DNA from: Planctomycetaceae bacterium
GTDB lineage: Bacteria > Planctomycetota > Planctomycetia > Planctomycetales > Planctomycetaceae
Direction: 5' to 3'
Length of the DNA stretch: 64,000 nt
Assembly (NCBI GenBank): GCA_002726205.1
Contig: PBSL01000004.1
Location: 2,923 to 66,922, forward strand
The position numbers and the translations under genes are program-made. This document shows positions 1 to 8,324 of the stretch, in pieces (within the stretch, counting starts at the first letter, position 1; every line of letters begins with the position of its first letter). A model generated the notes under the pieces. That model searched no databases. It was not told where the DNA came from and saw only the letters and a list, made by a program, of their open reading frames with translations.

Positions 1-164
1 TCCTGGGTGGCGATGGCAACGACCAGATCCTGGGCCAGGGCAGCACCGTCGACACGCTGGCCGGTGGCGAGGGCAGCGACCAGTTGAACGATGGATCGGC
101 CAGCGAGATCGACGAGACCTTCGTGCTCTCCTCGACGATCATGGCCATGCTCGACGCTCTCTAG
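1..164 (+). CDS. C-terminal end of an RTX-type calcium-binding repeat protein (5' truncated)
   Basis: The frame is open from base 3 and ends at a TAG at 162-164, giving 53 residues. It contains glycine/aspartate nonapeptide-like units (GGDGNDQIL, then LAGGEGSDQL), which is the pattern of hemolysin-type Ca2+-binding repeats that form a parallel beta-roll in secreted or surface proteins. The last 20 residues leave the repeat pattern and end in a hydrophobic stretch. Most of the gene lies upstream of the window, so the catalytic or adhesive part, if there is one, cannot be judged. Confidence 0.75.
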   Translation, partial: LGGDGNDQILGQGSTVDTLAGGEGSDQLNDGSASEIDETFVLSSTIMAMLDAL

Positions 165-196
165 GCCGATCGATTCCCGCCGGGGCCTTGATGGCC

Positions 197-202
197 TAGA
201 AT
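197..202 (+). promoter_or_regulatory. Possible -10 element (TAGAAT) of the esterase gene
   Basis: TAGAAT ends 6 nt before the ATG at 209, so transcription starting at the usual distance would begin at the start codon itself and give a leaderless mRNA. The region at -35 (TTCCCG) is poor. The call rests on the -10 alone and on the recurrence of the same hexamer upstream of four other genes in the window. Confidence 0.25.
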
Positions 203-208
203 CCGTCG

Positions 209-946
209 ATGCAGGTAATCGAACGGACTCTTGGTGAACTGGACTGCCGCGTCGTCGACACCGTTGCCGATGGTGCGGCGCCGGCGGTGGTAATGGTGAT
301 CTGCCACGGTTTCGGAGCCCCCGCGACTGACCTGGTCCCGGTGGCTGCCGACCTGTTGCGGGTGGCCCCCGCACTGGCAGGCCGGGTGCGGTTTGTCTTT
401 CCCGCCGCGCCGCTGTCGCTGGCCGAAGTCGGCATGCCCGGCGGCCGTGCCTGGTGGCATCTCGACCTGCAACGTCTGACCGCCGCCATCGAGCGAGGCG
501 AATTCCGGGACCAGCGTGCCAAGATCCCCGAGGGACTGCCCGAAGCACGACAGCTGTTGTACGGCCTGGTCGAAGAAATCATGCAGGAATGGGATCTCAC
601 CGCCGACCGCCTGGTCCTGGCTGGTTTTTCGCAGGGCTCGATGCTCGCCACCGATGTGGCACTGCGGCTGGCCGAACCACCCGCGGCACTGTGTGCGTGG
701 TCGAGCACTCTGCTGTGCGAGCAGCAGTGGCGGGAACTGGCCGCCGCACGAGGCCCCTTGCGGGTACTGCAGAGCCACGGACGCAGCGACTCGATTCTGC
801 CGTTTGCGGCTGCCGAATGGCTGCGGGACCTGTTCGACGAGGCCGGCTTCGCCGTCGAGTTCCTCGAGTTCCCCGGCGATCATACGATCCCCGCCGAGGC
901 GATCCAGCGAACCGCCAGCCTGCTGCAGGACGTGGCCGGAGCCTAG
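209..946 (+). CDS. Alpha/beta hydrolase, phospholipase/carboxylesterase family
   Basis: The 245-residue product fits the carboxylesterase/phospholipase family (small cytosolic serine esterases). The nucleophile elbow is GFSQGS with Ser141. The acid is probably Asp194 in SHGRSD and the base His225 in PGDHT, which completes the triad in the usual order and spacing. There is no signal peptide, so a cytoplasmic enzyme acting on carboxyl esters is expected; the substrate cannot be read from the sequence. The ATG at 209 has no Shine-Dalgarno sequence. The stop overlaps by 4 nt the stop of the opposite-strand gene ending at 943. Confidence 0.85.
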   Translation: MQVIERTLGELDCRVVDTVADGAAPAVVMVICHGFGAPATDLVPVAADLLRVAPALAGRVRFVFPAAPLSLAEVGMPGGRAWWHLDLQRLTAAIERGEFRDQRAKIPEGLPEARQLLYGLVEEIMQEWDLTADRLVLAGFSQGSMLATDVALRLAEPPAALCAWSSTLLCEQQWRELAAARGPLRVLQSHGRSDSILPFAAAEWLRDLFDEAGFAVEFLEFPGDHTIPAEAIQRTASLLQDVAGA

Positions 947-1347
947 TCCTGGCCATCCACGGGACCGGCTGTCGCCGCCGCGGTGTCGACCGCCGCCGCG
1001 ATCGTCTGCCGCACTTCGTCGATCCGACCGGCCAGCACCGCCTGGTCGATCCCCAGGGCCGCGTCGGCAAATCCCGCCCGTTCGACCATCGACCGGGTGT
1101 TCGTGGCCAGTTGATCGAGCGTGAAGGCGACCGCGTCGCCCATCGTCAGCGTGTCGATGTGAAACATGCGGTTGCCGTCGGTAGGATCATAGTGGTAGTG
1201 CGGATCGTCCTCGAAACAGTCGAACCGCAACAGTTGAACCCGTTCGCCACGCCTGTCGCCAAACACCTTGACCGACGGGCCGCGGTCACCACCGAAATTA
1301 CGGTATTCGATTCCCAGTACCACGCCGCCAATTTCCAGTTCGGTCAT
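943..1347 (-). CDS. Conserved hypothetical protein, 134 aa
   Basis: I do not recognise this family. The ATG at 1347 (MTELEIGG) is preferred over an upstream GTG at 1395 because the intervening residues look like translated non-coding sequence. The product is soluble, opens with a beta-rich region and contains a His/Asp-rich stretch (DDPHYHYDPTDGNRMFH) that could bind metal. It ends in an amphipathic alpha-helical region rich in Ala and Asp. It is tail-to-tail with the esterase gene and divergent from the reductase gene at 1431. No function is proposed. Confidence 0.6.
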   Translation of the reverse strand: MTELEIGGVVLGIEYRNFGGDRGPSVKVFGDRRGERVQLLRFDCFEDDPHYHYDPTDGNRMFHIDTLTMGDAVAFTLDQLATNTRSMVERAGFADAALGIDQAVLAGRIDEVRQTIAAAVDTAAATAGPVDGQD

Positions 1348-1430
1348 CTTATCTGTCGCTCCCGTCTTGAACCCCGATAGCCGACACGATACCACATCAC
1401 CTGACCGGTTTCCGTTCAGCGAGATTCACC

Positions 1431-2438
1431 ATGGCCGACGACACGATGGCCTGCTTCCTGGTTCGCCGGGACGAGCACGACCAGATCCTTGCCGGCCCGG
1501 ACCGGGTCGGGCTTGCCGACCTGCCCGTCGGTGATGTCGAGATCGCCGTGGCCTGCTCGTCTCTCAACTTCAAGGACACGTTGGCCAGCACGGGCAATCC
1601 CCGCATCGTCGACGAACTGCCGCACGTGCCCGGCATCGATGCGGCCGGCACCGTCATTTCCAGCTCCGACGCAACTCTGCCCGTCGATGCCGACGTACTG
1701 GTCACCGGCTACGGCCTGGGTGCCCCGGCCTGGGGCGGCTGGGCCGAGCGGATCCGCGTGCCCGCCGGATGGGTGATTCCGCTTCCCGAGGGTCTTTGCT
1801 GTCACCGGGCCATGCAATTGGGTACCGCCGGGCTGACCGCAGCACTGGCGATCGACGCGATTCAACGTGCCGATGTCACCCCGGCATCCGGACCCGTGCT
1901 GGTCACAGGCGCCACCGGCGGCGTGGGCCTGCTGAGCGTCGCGATCCTCGGCCGGCTCGGCTTCGAGGTCGTCGCCGCCACCGGCAAGCCCGAACAGCAC
2001 GAGTTGCTGCGTCGGCATGGGGCCGCTGAAATCATCGGTCGAGAGGACGTCCTGGAGATCGGCGACGGCCCACTCGCCTCGGCGCGGTGGGCTGCCGCGA
2101 TCGATTCCGTCGGCGGTGAAACCCTGGCGGCCGTCATCCGGGCCACCCGGCCACGGGGCTGCGTTGCCGCCTGCGGACTGGTGGGCGGGGACAAGCTGCC
2201 CCTGACGGTTTACCCGTTCCTGCTCCGCGGCGTCACGCTGGCCGGGATCGATTCGGCCTCCTGTCCGCACCCGCTGCGTGTCGAACTCTGGAATCGCCTG
2301 GCTGGCCCCTGGTCACCCGGCGACCTGGAAGACGCCACCCGCGACGTCCCACTCGAGGCACTTGCCGACTGCATTGCGAGGATGCAGTCCGGCCAGCACA
2401 TCGGCCGCACCGTGGTCACGATCTCGACAACGCCCTGA
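1431..2438 (+). CDS. Zinc-less medium-chain reductase, AcuI/YhdH (acrylyl-CoA reductase) family
   Basis: The 335-residue product matches the YhdH/AcuI branch of the medium-chain dehydrogenase/reductase superfamily. These NADPH-dependent enzymes reduce acrylyl-CoA or related enoyl thioesters and lack structural and catalytic zinc. Seen here: the family-typical N-terminal SSLNFKD, the HVPGID and AAGTV segment, GTAGLTA before the cofactor domain, and the Rossmann motif VLVTGATGGVG near residue 165. Length is normal (about 325-335). The gene stands alone between a divergent hypothetical gene and the monooxygenase. The exact physiological substrate is inferred from family only. Confidence 0.87.
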   Translation: MADDTMACFLVRRDEHDQILAGPDRVGLADLPVGDVEIAVACSSLNFKDTLASTGNPRIVDELPHVPGIDAAGTVISSSDATLPVDADVLVTGYGLGAPAWGGWAERIRVPAGWVIPLPEGLCCHRAMQLGTAGLTAALAIDAIQRADVTPASGPVLVTGATGGVGLLSVAILGRLGFEVVAATGKPEQHELLRRHGAAEIIGREDVLEIGDGPLASARWAAAIDSVGGETLAAVIRATRPRGCVAACGLVGGDKLPLTVYPFLLRGVTLAGIDSASCPHPLRVELWNRLAGPWSPGDLEDATRDVPLEALADCIARMQSGQHIGRTVVTISTTP

Positions 2439-2585
2439 CCGCGTCCGCGGATCGTGAAAAGCCCGGGATGCTGGGAGTTCTTGTTCCCGGTGGTCATTGG
2501 TGCCAACCGAAGGCGACACCACGCTTGTGCTGCCGGCTCGTTGGCGGTGTACTGGCGGTCGTTACAACTGCAGCGAGCCGGCGCA

Positions 2586-3677
2586 ATGAACCAGGAAGCA
2601 GCCCCGCGGCTGGGCATGTTCGTCATGCCCGTGCACGACCCGAACAAGCCACTGGCACAATGCCTTGATGAAGACCTGGAACTGGCGGTCAAGTGCGAGG
2701 AACTGGGCTTCGACGACTTCTGGGTGGGCGAGCACCACTCGTCGACCTACGAGAACATCTCGATGCCCGAGATGTTCCTGGCCCGGGTTCTCGGCGAAAC
2801 CTCGACGATCCGCGTTGGCCCGGCCCCGGTCTGCCTGCCCTACCATCACCCGGCCCACGTCGCCGGACGCCTGGCGTTCCTGGACCACCTCTCCCACGGT
2901 CGGCTCAATGTCTGCTTTGGCCCGGGAGCGATCCCGACCGACATGGAGATGTTCGGCATCGACCCCAAGGACATGGGGCCACGGGTGGTCGAGTCGATCA
3001 ACATGATCCTCAAGTTGTGGTCGGAGGACCCCCCGATCGACCTCGACGGCGACTTCTGGTCGATTCACCTCTCGGAGAACCTCGACGGAGAAATGGGCCT
3101 CGGCAGCCTGCACCGCCCGCTGCAGAAACCCCACCCACCCATCTACACGCCCTGTATCCGGCGCGATTCGGTGGGAGTCCGCAAGGCGGCAGCTCGTGGT
3201 TTTCGCCCGTTCAGCCACCACATGATTGGCAACGAGGTGCTCAGGAGCCACTGGCAGATGTACACGGAGGGCTGTCGTGATGGAGGACACGAGCCCGATC
3301 CGTCGCACTGGAGCATCTCGCGAAACATCTTTGTCGCGGACACGACCGAGGAGGCTCTCGCCCAGGCCCGTTCCAACTCGCTGGGCCGCTGCATCGAGTA
3401 CATCATCGAACTGACGCGACGAAGCGGCGATCTTGATCTCTGGAAGCGGACCCCCGATCAAGGCGATGACGAGCTCACGATCGACTATTTTCTCGACGAG
3501 GTGATTATCGCCGGTGATCCGGCCGAGGTCACCCGGCAACTGCGAGAACTCCGCGAGGCGATTGGTGCGTTCGGGACGCTGGTGCTCGTGGCGCATGATT
3601 TTGATGACAAGGCCAGCTGGCTTCACAGCCTGGATCTCTTTGCCAACGAGGTGGTTCCGGCACTTGGGGCAAGTTAA
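2586..3677 (+). CDS. Luciferase-like (LLM class) flavin-dependent monooxygenase
   Basis: The frame is open from further upstream, but the conserved fold begins at the ATG at 2586 (MNQEAAPRLGMFVMPVH), giving 363 residues, the normal size for the bacterial luciferase-like TIM-barrel family. Features include the N-terminal GMFVMPVHDP strand, EELGFDDFWVGEHH after the first helix, and the conserved RLNVCFGPG segment. Such enzymes oxidise small organic substrates with reduced FMN; the long-loop architecture is closest to limonene- or alkanal-type monooxygenases. No flavin reductase lies next to it. A GC-rich hairpin follows its stop. Confidence 0.85.
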   Translation: MNQEAAPRLGMFVMPVHDPNKPLAQCLDEDLELAVKCEELGFDDFWVGEHHSSTYENISMPEMFLARVLGETSTIRVGPAPVCLPYHHPAHVAGRLAFLDHLSHGRLNVCFGPGAIPTDMEMFGIDPKDMGPRVVESINMILKLWSEDPPIDLDGDFWSIHLSENLDGEMGLGSLHRPLQKPHPPIYTPCIRRDSVGVRKAAARGFRPFSHHMIGNEVLRSHWQMYTEGCRDGGHEPDPSHWSISRNIFVADTTEEALAQARSNSLGRCIEYIIELTRRSGDLDLWKRTPDQGDDELTIDYFLDEVIIAGDPAEVTRQLRELREAIGAFGTLVLVAHDFDDKASWLHSLDLFANEVVPALGAS

Positions 3678-3679
3678 TC

Positions 3680-3699
3680 ATCGCCCGAGGGCGGGCGAT
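3680..3699 (+). terminator. GC-rich hairpin after the monooxygenase gene
   Basis: An 8-bp perfect stem (ATCGCCCG / CGGGCGAT) with a 4-nt loop starts 3 nt after the stop codon at 3677. The following bases (ATTGTTGG) are only weakly T-rich, so it may slow polymerase or protect the 3' end rather than terminate strictly. Confidence 0.35.
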
Positions 3700-3734
3700 A
3701 TTGTTGGCTGGAAACGACCAGGAGGGTCAATCCG

Positions 3735-4703
3735 ATGCCATTCGAGACGGTTCTGATCACCGGCGGTGCCGGCAACCTGGCTCGCCAATTGACTGGGGAC
3801 TGGTTGCAGGAAGGGCACAGGATCGTCCTGGTCGATCTGCCCCCGGCCCCACCGCAACTGCCCGCCGATGTCGAGTACCACGTCGCCGACATCACCGAAC
3901 CCGGCCGACTGCACACGATTTTCGAGCAGACCCGTCCGCAGCTGGTCATTCACTTCGCATCGTTGCTCTCGGGACGCTCCGAGCAGGACCGCCTGCTGGC
4001 CTGGCAGGTCAATGTCGATGCGGCATTCGCGTTGTTCGAGGCGGCCGTGGCCACCGGTGTGGAATCGGTTTTCTTCCCCAGTTCGGTAGCCGCCTACGGC
4101 CACCCGCTTCCTCAACCGGTTGAGTTGGACCATCCGCAATGGCCGACCGGACTTTACGGAGTCACCAAGGCCTGTGTTGAACGCCTGGGCGTCTACTACC
4201 ACCACCAGTGCGATTTGGACTTTCGCTGCCTGCGACTACCGGTGGTGGTGTCTCAATTTGCCCCACCCGGTGCTGCCAGCGCCTATGCTTCGCGGTGTTT
4301 TGTCGAAGCGGCGACGCAAGATCGGTTCACTTTTCGGGTTCGACCGGAAACGCAGCCTGCCTTGATCTATGTCAAGGATGTGCTGCGAGCGATCCGACAG
4401 GTGATACAGGCACCCGCTGCGCGCCTGTCCCGGCAGGTCTACAACCTTCAGGCCCTCTCGCCGACGGCGGGAGACCTGTGCCGCGCCATCGGGCAGCGGT
4501 TGCCCAGCGCCGACCTGGTCTTTGAACCGGATGCCGAGGTGGTGCAGTTGATCGAAAGCTGGCCGGTTCGATTCGATGACAGCCTGGCTCGAACCGACTG
4601 GGATTGGACGCCCCGGTTTGACCTGGCCGCGATGGCGGACGATTTCCTTGGGGAGCTGACCAATGACGCTGAGGATGGGACCCGGTTACGCGGCGTTGGT
4701 TGA
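3735..4703 (+). CDS. NAD-dependent sugar epimerase/dehydratase (extended SDR)
   Basis: A 322-residue extended short-chain dehydrogenase. The N-terminal NAD-binding motif is TGGAGNLA (residues 9-16), with Gly replaced by Ala at the third position. The catalytic Tyr141 and Lys145 lie in YGVTK, and Ser116/117 in FPSSVAAYG completes the triad. The family acts on nucleotide sugars or related polyols, and the close C-terminal half does not identify a substrate. Translation should be strong: AGGAGGG lies 8 nt before the ATG. The 3' end overlaps the next gene by 41 nt, suggesting coupled expression with the cupin protein. Confidence 0.82.
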   Translation: MPFETVLITGGAGNLARQLTGDWLQEGHRIVLVDLPPAPPQLPADVEYHVADITEPGRLHTIFEQTRPQLVIHFASLLSGRSEQDRLLAWQVNVDAAFALFEAAVATGVESVFFPSSVAAYGHPLPQPVELDHPQWPTGLYGVTKACVERLGVYYHHQCDLDFRCLRLPVVVSQFAPPGAASAYASRCFVEAATQDRFTFRVRPETQPALIYVKDVLRAIRQVIQAPAARLSRQVYNLQALSPTAGDLCRAIGQRLPSADLVFEPDAEVVQLIESWPVRFDDSLARTDWDWTPRFDLAAMADDFLGELTNDAEDGTRLRGVG

Positions 4704-5868
4704 CCGAGCCCGGTCGGCGCACGCTGCTGGTCGCAACCCCGCCTCGGTCGGCCCCGGCGACATCGGTCGCGCCCGCCTGTACTGCTACGGTTTTCGTGGA
4801 CAGGTGATCGGCGGTTTCCATGCGACACGCGTGGTGCTCGAACAACACGTTCCCGTTGACCGCGAAGCGGTTGCCTGGCGAAAACGCACCGTGGACGCAC
4901 TGGCCGACCTGGCCGACCTGGCGATGGACGCGGTCCCCAACGACTACCGCGCGGTTCTCTCGACTTTTCATCACTACGATTGCGGTGTCCGTCGCGTCCT
5001 GGAAAGTCTCGACCACGAGTCCGAGATTGACAGCAACCCCCACGTGACCAGATCGGCCGCACTGTTTCGCACGACGGTCGAAAGCGTCAGCGGGGCCGGG
5101 GGTCTGACCGTCACCCAGGACACCCACGCTCCCGAACAGGCCAGCTTCGTCGTCCCCAACCTCGGCATTGTCATCGTGCCGCTCGTCTACGGCGACTTCC
5201 ATTCCTGGAATCTCGCCTGGCTTGCCGGCGAGGAACGCAACGTTCCCACTCACCAGCACGAACGCGGTGTCGAAATCCATCTCGGTTATCAGCCGACCCA
5301 TGGCCAGGCGGTGCTGGGGGAGTCCCGCTGCGAATGCGACGAGGGGTACGCGATGCCGATCCCTCCCATGACCGCCCATGGCTGGGTCAACACCAGCGAG
5401 ACGCCGCACCACGTTCCTTTCATTTTCGGGTCACTTGATCACGGGGGCTGGGGTGTCTTCCTGGATGTCCAGGCCCGCACCGAACCGGTCAACACCCTCG
5501 AACTGGTCGAACGCGACTCGCCGGCGTTTGGCGACATGGTCTACCTCGAACGGGAACTCGACCGCATGGCCGGCCTGGAGGGCAGCGAACGTTCGGTGCT
5601 GATCCCGCACACGGCAACCAACCGCGACGGCAGCGGAGGCCTCGAGCTGGCCGCGTCTCACGTCGGCCGCGAAGGACTTCTCTTCCACGGCGACCTGTTC
5701 CGCATCGTCTCGGTCGCCCGGGGAAGCGGGCGGGTCAGGATCGCCAACTTCGAACAGTCGCTTGAACCACACGACCACTTCGGCATTCCCGCCGAGATGC
5801 CGGCCGAGTTGATTCCCACCGGCGATGCCCCGCTGGTCGTCCTCGACGCCACTATCCACAGCAATTAG
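4663..5868 (+). CDS. Large cupin-fold protein of unknown function, 401 aa
   Basis: The central part (about residues 170-260) looks like a cupin beta-barrel: PTHQHERGVEIHLGY supplies a likely metal-binding His-x-His...Glu set, and PPMTAHGWVN supplies the second-motif His. The N-terminal 160 residues are helical and unassigned. The C-terminal part carries another beta-rich segment, so a bicupin is possible. The start at 4663 is inside the epimerase gene and is preceded by GGGGAG; an ATG 12 nt further on is also possible. Pairing with the epimerase suggests a role in sugar metabolism, but that is inference. Confidence 0.65.
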   Translation: MTLRMGPGYAALVDRARSAHAAGRNPASVGPGDIGRARLYCYGFRGQVIGGFHATRVVLEQHVPVDREAVAWRKRTVDALADLADLAMDAVPNDYRAVLSTFHHYDCGVRRVLESLDHESEIDSNPHVTRSAALFRTTVESVSGAGGLTVTQDTHAPEQASFVVPNLGIVIVPLVYGDFHSWNLAWLAGEERNVPTHQHERGVEIHLGYQPTHGQAVLGESRCECDEGYAMPIPPMTAHGWVNTSETPHHVPFIFGSLDHGGWGVFLDVQARTEPVNTLELVERDSPAFGDMVYLERELDRMAGLEGSERSVLIPHTATNRDGSGGLELAASHVGREGLLFHGDLFRIVSVARGSGRVRIANFEQSLEPHDHFGIPAEMPAELIPTGDAPLVVLDATIHSN

Positions 5869-6770
5869 CGCAGCTGGCGGACGGCAATCCGGCAACCAGG
5901 CAGCGCCCGTTGCAACGGGACGATTCCCTCGGCAGTGACCCGGGTGGCATCGAGCCTGAGCAACTTCAGTGACTTGAGGTCTTCGAGTGGTTTCAGGCCA
6001 AGGTCACTGACACGGGTTTCAGAGAGATTCAACACGGCCAGTTTTTTCAGCGTGGCCAGGTGAACCAGCCCGCCATCTCCCACGGCCGTCCCCGACAAGC
6101 TCAACAACTTCAGCCGCACAAGCCCTCCGATCGGCACCAGGGCCTCGTCGGTTATCCCCAGTCCCGACAGCCCGAGCCCTTCCAGCTGTTTGAGGCCACC
6201 GATCTGCCTGGCCCCCGCGACGCTGATCCGTGGGCCCTCGACAACGAGCCGGCGCAATGAAGAAAATTCTGATAGGTGTGCCAGCCCCTCGTCAGTCACG
6301 TCGAGACGCCCGAGACTCAGCCCGGTCAGTTGATCCAGGCGCGTCAGCCGGGCGAGCCCCGCGTTGGTGATGGGAGCCTTGTGCAAGTGCAAGCGTTTCA
6401 GCCCATTCACCTCGGCCAACAGCGGCAAGCTCTCGTCGGTGAGGTAGATCCCCTGCAGGTACAACTCGGAAACCGTTCCGTTCTTGCCTTCGACAATCCG
6501 CACCAACGGGTCATCCGAATCCAGCTGTTCCGGTTTACCGCCGCGTCGTTTTTCCGCGTCCTCCCGGATTTGTTGCAACGCTGCCAGCACGTTGCCGCCG
6601 GCCGGACCAATCGCTTCCAGCAGGGCATCCCCGGGTACGGTTCCCAGCGAAACAGCCGCCCGTGGCGGCGGCGGTGCCCCGGCCCCGGCCTCTTCATCCT
6701 GTTGGCAACCCCCACTGACGAGCACCAGGCCAATGATCAGCCACGACGGCCTGTTCGCCCAGCAAGTCAT
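5865..6770 (-). CDS. Leucine-rich repeat lipoprotein
   Basis: The ATG at 6770 starts a 301-residue protein with a lipoprotein signal: a hydrophobic segment (LIIGLVLVSGGC) ending in a lipobox whose Cys is residue 22. After a low-complexity Pro/Ala linker come about eight leucine-rich repeats of about 24 residues (for example GLKRLHLHKAPITNAGLARL), of the cysteine-free bacterial type common in planctomycetes. It is expected to be membrane anchored and to bind other proteins. GGGAG lies 9 nt before the ATG. The leader carries an unusual promoter plus hairpin/T-tract arrangement (see 6789-6907). The 3' end overlaps the convergent cupin gene by 4 nt. Confidence 0.8.
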   Translation of the reverse strand: MTCWANRPSWLIIGLVLVSGGCQQDEEAGAGAPPPPRAAVSLGTVPGDALLEAIGPAGGNVLAALQQIREDAEKRRGGKPEQLDSDDPLVRIVEGKNGTVSELYLQGIYLTDESLPLLAEVNGLKRLHLHKAPITNAGLARLTRLDQLTGLSLGRLDVTDEGLAHLSEFSSLRRLVVEGPRISVAGARQIGGLKQLEGLGLSGLGITDEALVPIGGLVRLKLLSLSGTAVGDGGLVHLATLKKLAVLNLSETRVSDLGLKPLEDLKSLKLLRLDATRVTAEGIVPLQRALPGCRIAVRQLR

Positions 6771-6788
6771 GGCATCACACTCCCGCGC

Positions 6789-6848
6789 AAAAAAATGCCC
6801 CGGAAGCAGCCGGTCCCAGGGGGGCGAAGGACTCAAACTGCTTCCGGG
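6789..6848 (-). terminator. Intrinsic terminator or attenuator in the leader of the LRR lipoprotein gene
   Basis: Read on the minus strand, an 11-bp perfect inverted repeat (arms 6838-6848 and 6799-6809, CCCGGAAGCAG on the plus strand) encloses a 28-nt loop. Three bases later it is followed by seven T (plus-strand A run 6789-6795). This is a good rho-independent terminator signature. It lies downstream of a strong predicted promoter and 18 bp upstream of the lipoprotein start, so it could attenuate that gene, end a short RNA, or simply end transcripts arriving from the membrane-protein gene that stops at 6922. Confidence 0.6.
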
Positions 6849-6878
6849 AGCGATTGGATTCCCGTCGATTGAGGCGGG

Positions 6879-6907
6879 AGATTAGGACTTCCATCAAAAC
6901 ACGTCAA
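6879..6907 (-). promoter_or_regulatory. Sigma-70-type promoter upstream of the LRR lipoprotein gene
   Basis: Minus strand TTGACG (6907-6902), 17-nt spacer, TAATCT (6884-6879). Both hexamers are close to consensus and the spacing is ideal. The predicted start near 6872 gives a leader of about 100 nt containing the terminator-like hairpin. Confidence 0.5.
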
Positions 6908-6921
6908 GCGGAATCCTGGAA

Positions 6922-8307
6922 TTATGCCGCTGCCGTTGCCTGGACAGCGGCCACCGGCACGTCAAGCAAACCGCTGATGATCTGGGCGGCCAGAAAACAG
7001 GCCAGGCAGGCCGTCAGGATCCGTCGGCAACGTGTTTCGTTTCCCCGGCTGACGACCGACACCGTCATGGCCAATCCGAGAGCCGCGATCGCCACAAGAC
7101 CTATCCGCCCCAACAAAGCCGTGCCTCCGTCGAACAACCAGCCAACGGCGGTTTCGGAGTTGCAGCAGCACGACACGACCGTGGCTGCCACTGTTGGCCC
7201 GACACCGATTCGTCGATCACAAACCGAAACAAGGCCCCGGGCCGCCACCAGGATCAGCGGGACCATTGCAAACGACTCGGCCAGGTGACGGGCATAGCCG
7301 GGCAAAGCCCTTCCCACCAGGACCATCGCCAGCAGGGTCCAGGCAAGCACCAGGCAGGCGGTTCGTCGAGACGATCCTTCGCCGCGGATCACATCGAGGA
7401 CAAGGTCACCAAGCCCCAACAGGAGCGGTCCTGCCATCAGCCCCAACCACGAAACCAGCGCCAAGACCAGCAAACCGATCTCCATTCCTCCGCGAATGCC
7501 CCGGCAACTGGCGGCCCACAATTGTGGATCGATCAGTTCCCGGCCGCTTGTTGCCGACCAGGTCATCACCCCGGCAGCTCCCAGGACCACCACCAGCAGC
7601 AGGCTCAGCGGACCTGACCAGGCTCCGCCAACCCGGGTACGGCCAACACCCGACGGATCGCCCCACAGGCCCACGACCCCCGCCGGGTTGCAGGCGACGG
7701 CAATCATCATCATCACCAGGGTTGCGATCGCCAGTGGAGCCGCCATGAGTACGGTCGCCACCAGGCCGATGGCTGCCAACCCCAGCGGGATCGACAGCAG
7801 GCCGCGAGGACGCTGCAGGTGGAAGATGAGGCCGATGATCGTTGTCGCCGACACAACCGTCCCCAGCGCGACCGGTTCGGCCGATCGACCCAGCATCAGA
7901 ACCGGCGTGTGACTGCAGACCATCACCGCGGCCAGAAACCCGGTCCGGGCACTGAACAGTCCTCGCCCCGCGTGCCAGGTCATCCAGATCAGCACGACCG
8001 TGGCAAGGTACGACGGCACGACGGCTGTCCAGGTTCCCACAGACGCGTCGCGGACGGTCCACTCAATCCACGGTCGGTCGGCCAGCCAGTGTCCCCACGG
8101 CGACAGGATTTCCTCAGCACCACCGCGTTGCGCGTCCGTCCCGGATTGAATTTCCGGCGGTAACGCCATCAGGCTGACCAGGCCCGGCAGCATGGCCATC
8201 AGCACGATCAGTGGTGCCATCGCCGAGGCGCGATCGAGCAGCGGTAGCAACTTCCCCGGCGGGTCGGCAGCCATCTCGTTCAACCGGGCATCATCGACGC
8301 TCACCAC
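6922..8307 (-). CDS. Polytopic membrane protein, possibly a glycosyltransferase-39-type (ArnT/PMT-like) enzyme
   Basis: The 461-residue product has about ten hydrophobic segments. The GTG start at 8307 is chosen because AGGGAG lies 8 nt upstream; an ATG at 8274 is the alternative. After the first membrane segment a periplasmic loop with PWGHWLADRPWIEWTVRDAS precedes a repeated-helix region (SYLATVVLIWMTWHAGRGLF), which resembles the layout of lipid-linked sugar transferases of the ArnT/PMT class. I do not see the full catalytic Asp-Glu signature with certainty. Its position 17 bp after a sugar-nucleotide epimerase gene supports a role in glycan transfer. Confidence 0.5.
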   Translation of the reverse strand: MVSVDDARLNEMAADPPGKLLPLLDRASAMAPLIVLMAMLPGLVSLMALPPEIQSGTDAQRGGAEEILSPWGHWLADRPWIEWTVRDASVGTWTAVVPSYLATVVLIWMTWHAGRGLFSARTGFLAAVMVCSHTPVLMLGRSAEPVALGTVVSATTIIGLIFHLQRPRGLLSIPLGLAAIGLVATVLMAAPLAIATLVMMMIAVACNPAGVVGLWGDPSGVGRTRVGGAWSGPLSLLLVVVLGAAGVMTWSATSGRELIDPQLWAASCRGIRGGMEIGLLVLALVSWLGLMAGPLLLGLGDLVLDVIRGEGSSRRTACLVLAWTLLAMVLVGRALPGYARHLAESFAMVPLILVAARGLVSVCDRRIGVGPTVAATVVSCCCNSETAVGWLFDGGTALLGRIGLVAIAALGLAMTVSVVSRGNETRCRRILTACLACFLAAQIISGLLDVPVAAVQATAAA

Positions 8308-8324
8308 GGCAGCCGCTCCCTGGC

